The notes under the pieces: model-generated
Told to the model about the DNA's origin: nothing
The model's input: the letters and a program-made list of their open reading frames with translations, nothing else
Databases searched by the model: none
NCBI GenBank assembly: GCA_022704725.1
Contig: JAKJFV010000070.1
Location: 1 to 7,702, forward strand
Length of the DNA stretch: 7,702 bases
Source of the DNA: Spirochaetota bacterium
Lineage (GTDB): Bacteria > Spirochaetota > Spirochaetia > Treponematales > Treponemataceae
Reading direction: 5' to 3'
In this document: piece after piece, positions 5,737-7,702 of the stretch
Position numbering within the stretch: the stretch's first letter is position 1
Layout of the letters: each line of letters starts with the position of its first letter
Translations under genes and position numbers: made by a program

Positions 5737-5789
5737 TACTTACTTTTCAAATGGAGTTTTTAAGCCATTATTGCACACGCGTTGGGGCT

Positions 5790-5880
5790 GCGTTTCACTC
5801 GTCAAATGAGCAGAATCCCGCTTTCCCTTCCTCTCTCAGGTGTTGTTTTTTTAAGCCATTATTGCACTCGCGTTGGGGCT
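5790..5880. repeat. Right-half element copy E3 (91-bp tandem unit)
   Basis: Begins with the core (CACTCGTCAAATGAGCA at 5796-5812), then a different pyrimidine-rich arm, then the right end 5848-5880. The 56-bp stretch 5757-5812 recurs at 5848-5903 with 2 mismatches, a 91-bp period. The left half of the element is absent. Confidence 0.75.
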
Positions 5881-5987
5881 GTGTTTCACTCGTCAAATGA
5901 GCATTGCGAGGAGCATGAGCCAAGAGGCTTACTATTTATTCTACAGACGGGGTTTTATTAAGAGTTTTTGTTTTTAAGCTATTATTG
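5881..5987. repeat. Right-half element copy E4, degenerate, abutting the phosphatase gene
   Basis: Core at 5887-5903, then an inverted copy (5907-5927) of the E2 segment 5674-5695 missing one base, then TTTTTAAGCTATTATTG (5971-5987), one mismatch from the right-end motif. The GC-rich right tip is missing; the array ends 3 bp before the phosphatase stop codon (5993-5991). Confidence 0.6.
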
Positions 5988-5990
5988 AGA

Positions 5991-7103
5991 TTAAGTTTCT
6001 ACAGCAATGAGCGGTATGATCATTTCTTCTTTTGTAATACCTGCATGATGACTTTTAAACTGTTTGGATTTTTCACTCCACAGGAGAGCTTTACTGCCTG
6101 ATGCAACCGCTAGGAAATCTCCAATGCTGGCAGTGTGTTTCTTCAGTGTGTCTGTATCGAGGCCGGCAGTGCCGAAGAGTTTTTTTTCGAGAACTTCCTG
6201 TTTTGTCATGAGCATAAAGTCTTTGCCGAAAAGGGACAAAAACATCTCCTTGAAATCTTCGAGGCAGCCGTCTTTAACAAAAAAACTTACCGAGCGGGCT
6301 TCGATTGCACAGGGTCTTACAAGCATTGCAGTTAGTTCCGGATAATCCGACAGAAGAATATTTTCAATATCGGTGTGGCCGTGATCTGCGGTGATAAACA
6401 CAAGCGTGTCTGTTAGTTTTGAACAAAGATTTTCAATTTTTTCATCAAGGTCCTTAACAAGGAAGCGGACTTTTTCATTTTGGGAACCATACTGGTGAAG
6501 AGAATAATCGGGATCGCCCCAATATGAGAGTGTAAAGCTCCTCTCCTTCTCTTCCTTTACAACCCGCTCAATTTCCTTAAGCCAGTCATCTAAAACCGGA
6601 AAAGCATTTTTTCCAAACGGATAGATGCGGTTAACTGTAACATTCTGCATTTCGCCTATTTGACTATAAATGCTCTTATAGTCAAAGTGTTTTTGCGCTG
6701 CATGATAGGGAGCGGCCTGTATATCGGTCTCTTTGATAGTATTATAAAAAGCATTTATGACCTTATCTTCTTCCGGGAAATATAGAGACCAGCCGAGCCA
6801 TCCGTGTTCTATGGGTTCCAGACCGCTTTCAATACTTGTTAGTGCGGCAGTTGTAGTTGGAGGAAAAACAGAGGAAAATTCGCTTACAAGATGACGGCGC
6901 AAAAAACTGTCTTCCGGCAAATACCTTTCCAATACCGATATTCCCAGCCCGTCCAGCACGATGACTACAAGGTGACGCGGGTTTTTGCTGAGCAATACAT
7001 CAGCTTGTGGAAGCGTGGTATGATGTGTCGCTGCACCACAATACGAAAGAATGGAATTAGAAAAATTAACAAGACAATTACTGTAATCCGGGTACTGTAT
7101 CAT
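5991..7103 (-). CDS. Alkaline phosphatase superfamily protein (type I phosphodiesterase/nucleotide pyrophosphatase-like), 370 aa
   Basis: The superfamily metal/nucleophile motifs are in order: D51 in VVIVLDGLG; FPPTTTAALTS (80-90) with the nucleophile threonine, probably T84; D199 and H203 in DPDYSLHQYG; D240-H241 in ITADHGHTD; and H353 in HHAGITKEEM, near the end. Such enzymes are two-metal phosphodiesterases or phosphatases; the substrate is not predictable. There is no signal peptide, so it is cytoplasmic as read. The start is ATG 7103: the frame is open to a TTG at 7127, but a TATACT box lies between, 7 nt before ATG, and MIQYPDYSNCLVNFSNSIL looks like a proper family N-terminus. No Shine-Dalgarno, so possibly leaderless. 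Downstream it runs into the repeat array, with no clear terminator before it. Confidence 0.88.
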   Translation of the reverse strand: MIQYPDYSNCLVNFSNSILSYCGAATHHTTLPQADVLLSKNPRHLVVIVLDGLGISVLERYLPEDSFLRRHLVSEFSSVFPPTTTAALTSIESGLEPIEHGWLGWSLYFPEEDKVINAFYNTIKETDIQAAPYHAAQKHFDYKSIYSQIGEMQNVTVNRIYPFGKNAFPVLDDWLKEIERVVKEEKERSFTLSYWGDPDYSLHQYGSQNEKVRFLVKDLDEKIENLCSKLTDTLVFITADHGHTDIENILLSDYPELTAMLVRPCAIEARSVSFFVKDGCLEDFKEMFLSLFGKDFMLMTKQEVLEKKLFGTAGLDTDTLKKHTASIGDFLAVASGSKALLWSEKSKQFKSHHAGITKEEMIIPLIAVET

Positions 7104-7110
7104 GCAACAC

Positions 7111-7116
7111 AGTATA
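7111..7116 (-). promoter_or_regulatory. -10 box of the phosphatase gene, leaderless arrangement
   Basis: TATACT on the minus strand, 7 nt before ATG 7103. No good -35 at 17 nt. Same layout as the trpR-like gene. Confidence 0.5.
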
Positions 7117-7143
7117 CCAGACCACAATAATTAAGTCGAATAC

Positions 7144-7702
7144 TTATTTTCCCGCTCTTACAAAGTCGTCAATAGAATCCAAAAGCAGAGCAAAGAGGAC
7201 GATTCCCATGAAAAACTGTGAAAAACTGCCGAAAAATACCGAAAGAGCCGGTAAACCTTCTGAGAAAAGAGATGACATAAATGAGTAAAACTCAGGATTG
7301 AAAATTTTTCCATCAATGAAAAACAATATTGTAAAGGGAATGGCTGCAGCATTACAAATAGAACCTAGTAAAAAGGTTTTTAGAGTACGTTTATAATGAG
7401 CCGCACAGCATCCCGCAGTAATCCGCAGAGCACTACAGCTGCGAGGAGAGGCCATCTGCTTTGTATTACATCAGAAAGGAAAACAGGAAAGTTTAATCCC
7501 TTATCATCAAAAACACGGAAAATTTCTGGAACTGTTAAAAAGACAACAAAAAAGATGAGTGCCATAACCATAGAAGCTATTGTTTCACCTCTGCTGTATG
7601 TTTCCATCTTTTTGGGAACTTCCGGAAGCGAATCTAAAGATTCATCGCCCATCGAAAAGTTAATGCTCTTCCATTGAAAAATGGCAAATACAAGGGTGAC
7701 CA
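7144..7702 (-). pseudogene. Polytopic membrane protein, frameshifted and partial
   Basis: The frame is open from the window edge (VTLVFAIFQWKSINFS, then MGDESLDSL..) to a TAA at 7380-7382. The protein then clearly continues in the -1 frame to a stop at 7144-7146. Joining them at about 7394-7397 gives DAVRLIYKRTLKTFLLG; one extra T (ATTATAA to ATTTATAA) restores it exactly. Visible hydrophobic segments: about 41-62 and 83-102 of the fragment, then after the shift TFLLGSICNAAAIPFTILFF and FFMGIVLFALLLDSI, so at least four membrane spans with an acidic soluble stretch (17-40) between the N-terminal hydrophobic end and the first. I do not recognise the family. No canonical slippery heptamer is present, so a deletion or sequencing error is likelier than programmed frameshifting. 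The 5' end is outside the window. Confidence 0.75.

Larger units (their letters stand above)
5605..5789. repeat. Hairpin repeat element copy E2 (complete, MITE-like)
   Basis: It is 185 bp. The left end is identical to E1 for 26 bp. Subterminal inverted repeats are CATAATATCTTAAAAAC (5615-5631) and GTTTTTAAGCCATTATTG (5756-5773), followed inward by a perfect 22-bp stem, then GCTCAT/ATGAGC (5681-5686 / 5709-5714), with the core sequence as loop. The right end is CACACGCGTTGGGGCT. It is in the same orientation as E1, on the other side of vapBC. It encodes no protein. Most consistent with a small non-autonomous mobile or hairpin repeat; no target-site duplication is recognisable. Confidence 0.72.

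Noticed and set aside
5585..5900. Two overlapping plus-strand open frames through the E2/E3 repeats
   Set aside because: Both translate the same CACTCGTCAAATGAGCA core in different frames (HSSNEQ, TRQMS), the sign of a non-coding repeat read by chance.
4742..5903. Possible CRISPR array (several short repeats)
   Set aside because: Four core copies are irregularly spaced, there are no uniform unique spacers and no cas genes. The units are nested hairpin elements.
7380..7455. Programmed -1 frameshifting in the membrane protein gene
   Set aside because: No X-XXY-YYZ slippery heptamer at the junction and no clear stimulatory hairpin; a simple one-base deletion explains it better.

Overview
The window is most likely from a spirochaete of the genus Treponema, host-associated type. 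It has moderate to low GC, a very long ankyrin-repeat lipoprotein with a spirochaete-style lipobox, a TrpR-like regulator, TatD, a phosphodiesterase-type phosphatase, and small hairpin-rich repeats that give many spurious ORFs. The assignment rests on protein resemblance recalled from the family level; no search was run. No RNA genes, CRISPR array or complete transposase gene were found.

Layout. 1-193 (-): start of a DUF6125-like gene cut by the window edge, divergent from 308-3127 (+), a 939-residue lipoprotein made almost entirely of about 26 ankyrin repeats and closed by a strong terminator (3131-3170). 3155-3484 (-): a TrpR-family repressor. It diverges, across only 48 bp holding two operator-like palindromes, from 3533-3787 (+), an 84-residue protein I do not recognise. 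That gene converges on and overlaps by 18 bp 3770-4666 (-), a TatD-family metal-dependent hydrolase/nuclease.

4664-5990 is the accessory part. A vapBC toxin-antitoxin pair (4968-5543, -) sits snugly between two direct copies of a roughly 185-bp hairpin element (E1 4664-4968, E2 5605-5789). E1 carries a GC-rich 60-bp tandem duplication inside its core. E2 is followed by two right-half copies running up to the next gene. The element's left end carries a near-consensus outward promoter, and in E1 that promoter is the one placed just before the tatD start codon.

5991-7103 (-): an alkaline-phosphatase-superfamily (type I phosphodiesterase) protein. 7144-7702 (-): a polytopic membrane protein broken by a one-base frameshift and running off the window.

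Four genes (trpR-like, the 84-residue gene, tatD, the phosphatase) have a good -10 box 6-8 nt before ATG and no Shine-Dalgarno, which fits leaderless mRNAs. The DUF6125-like, ankyrin and vapB genes have ordinary Shine-Dalgarno sequences 6 nt from the start.
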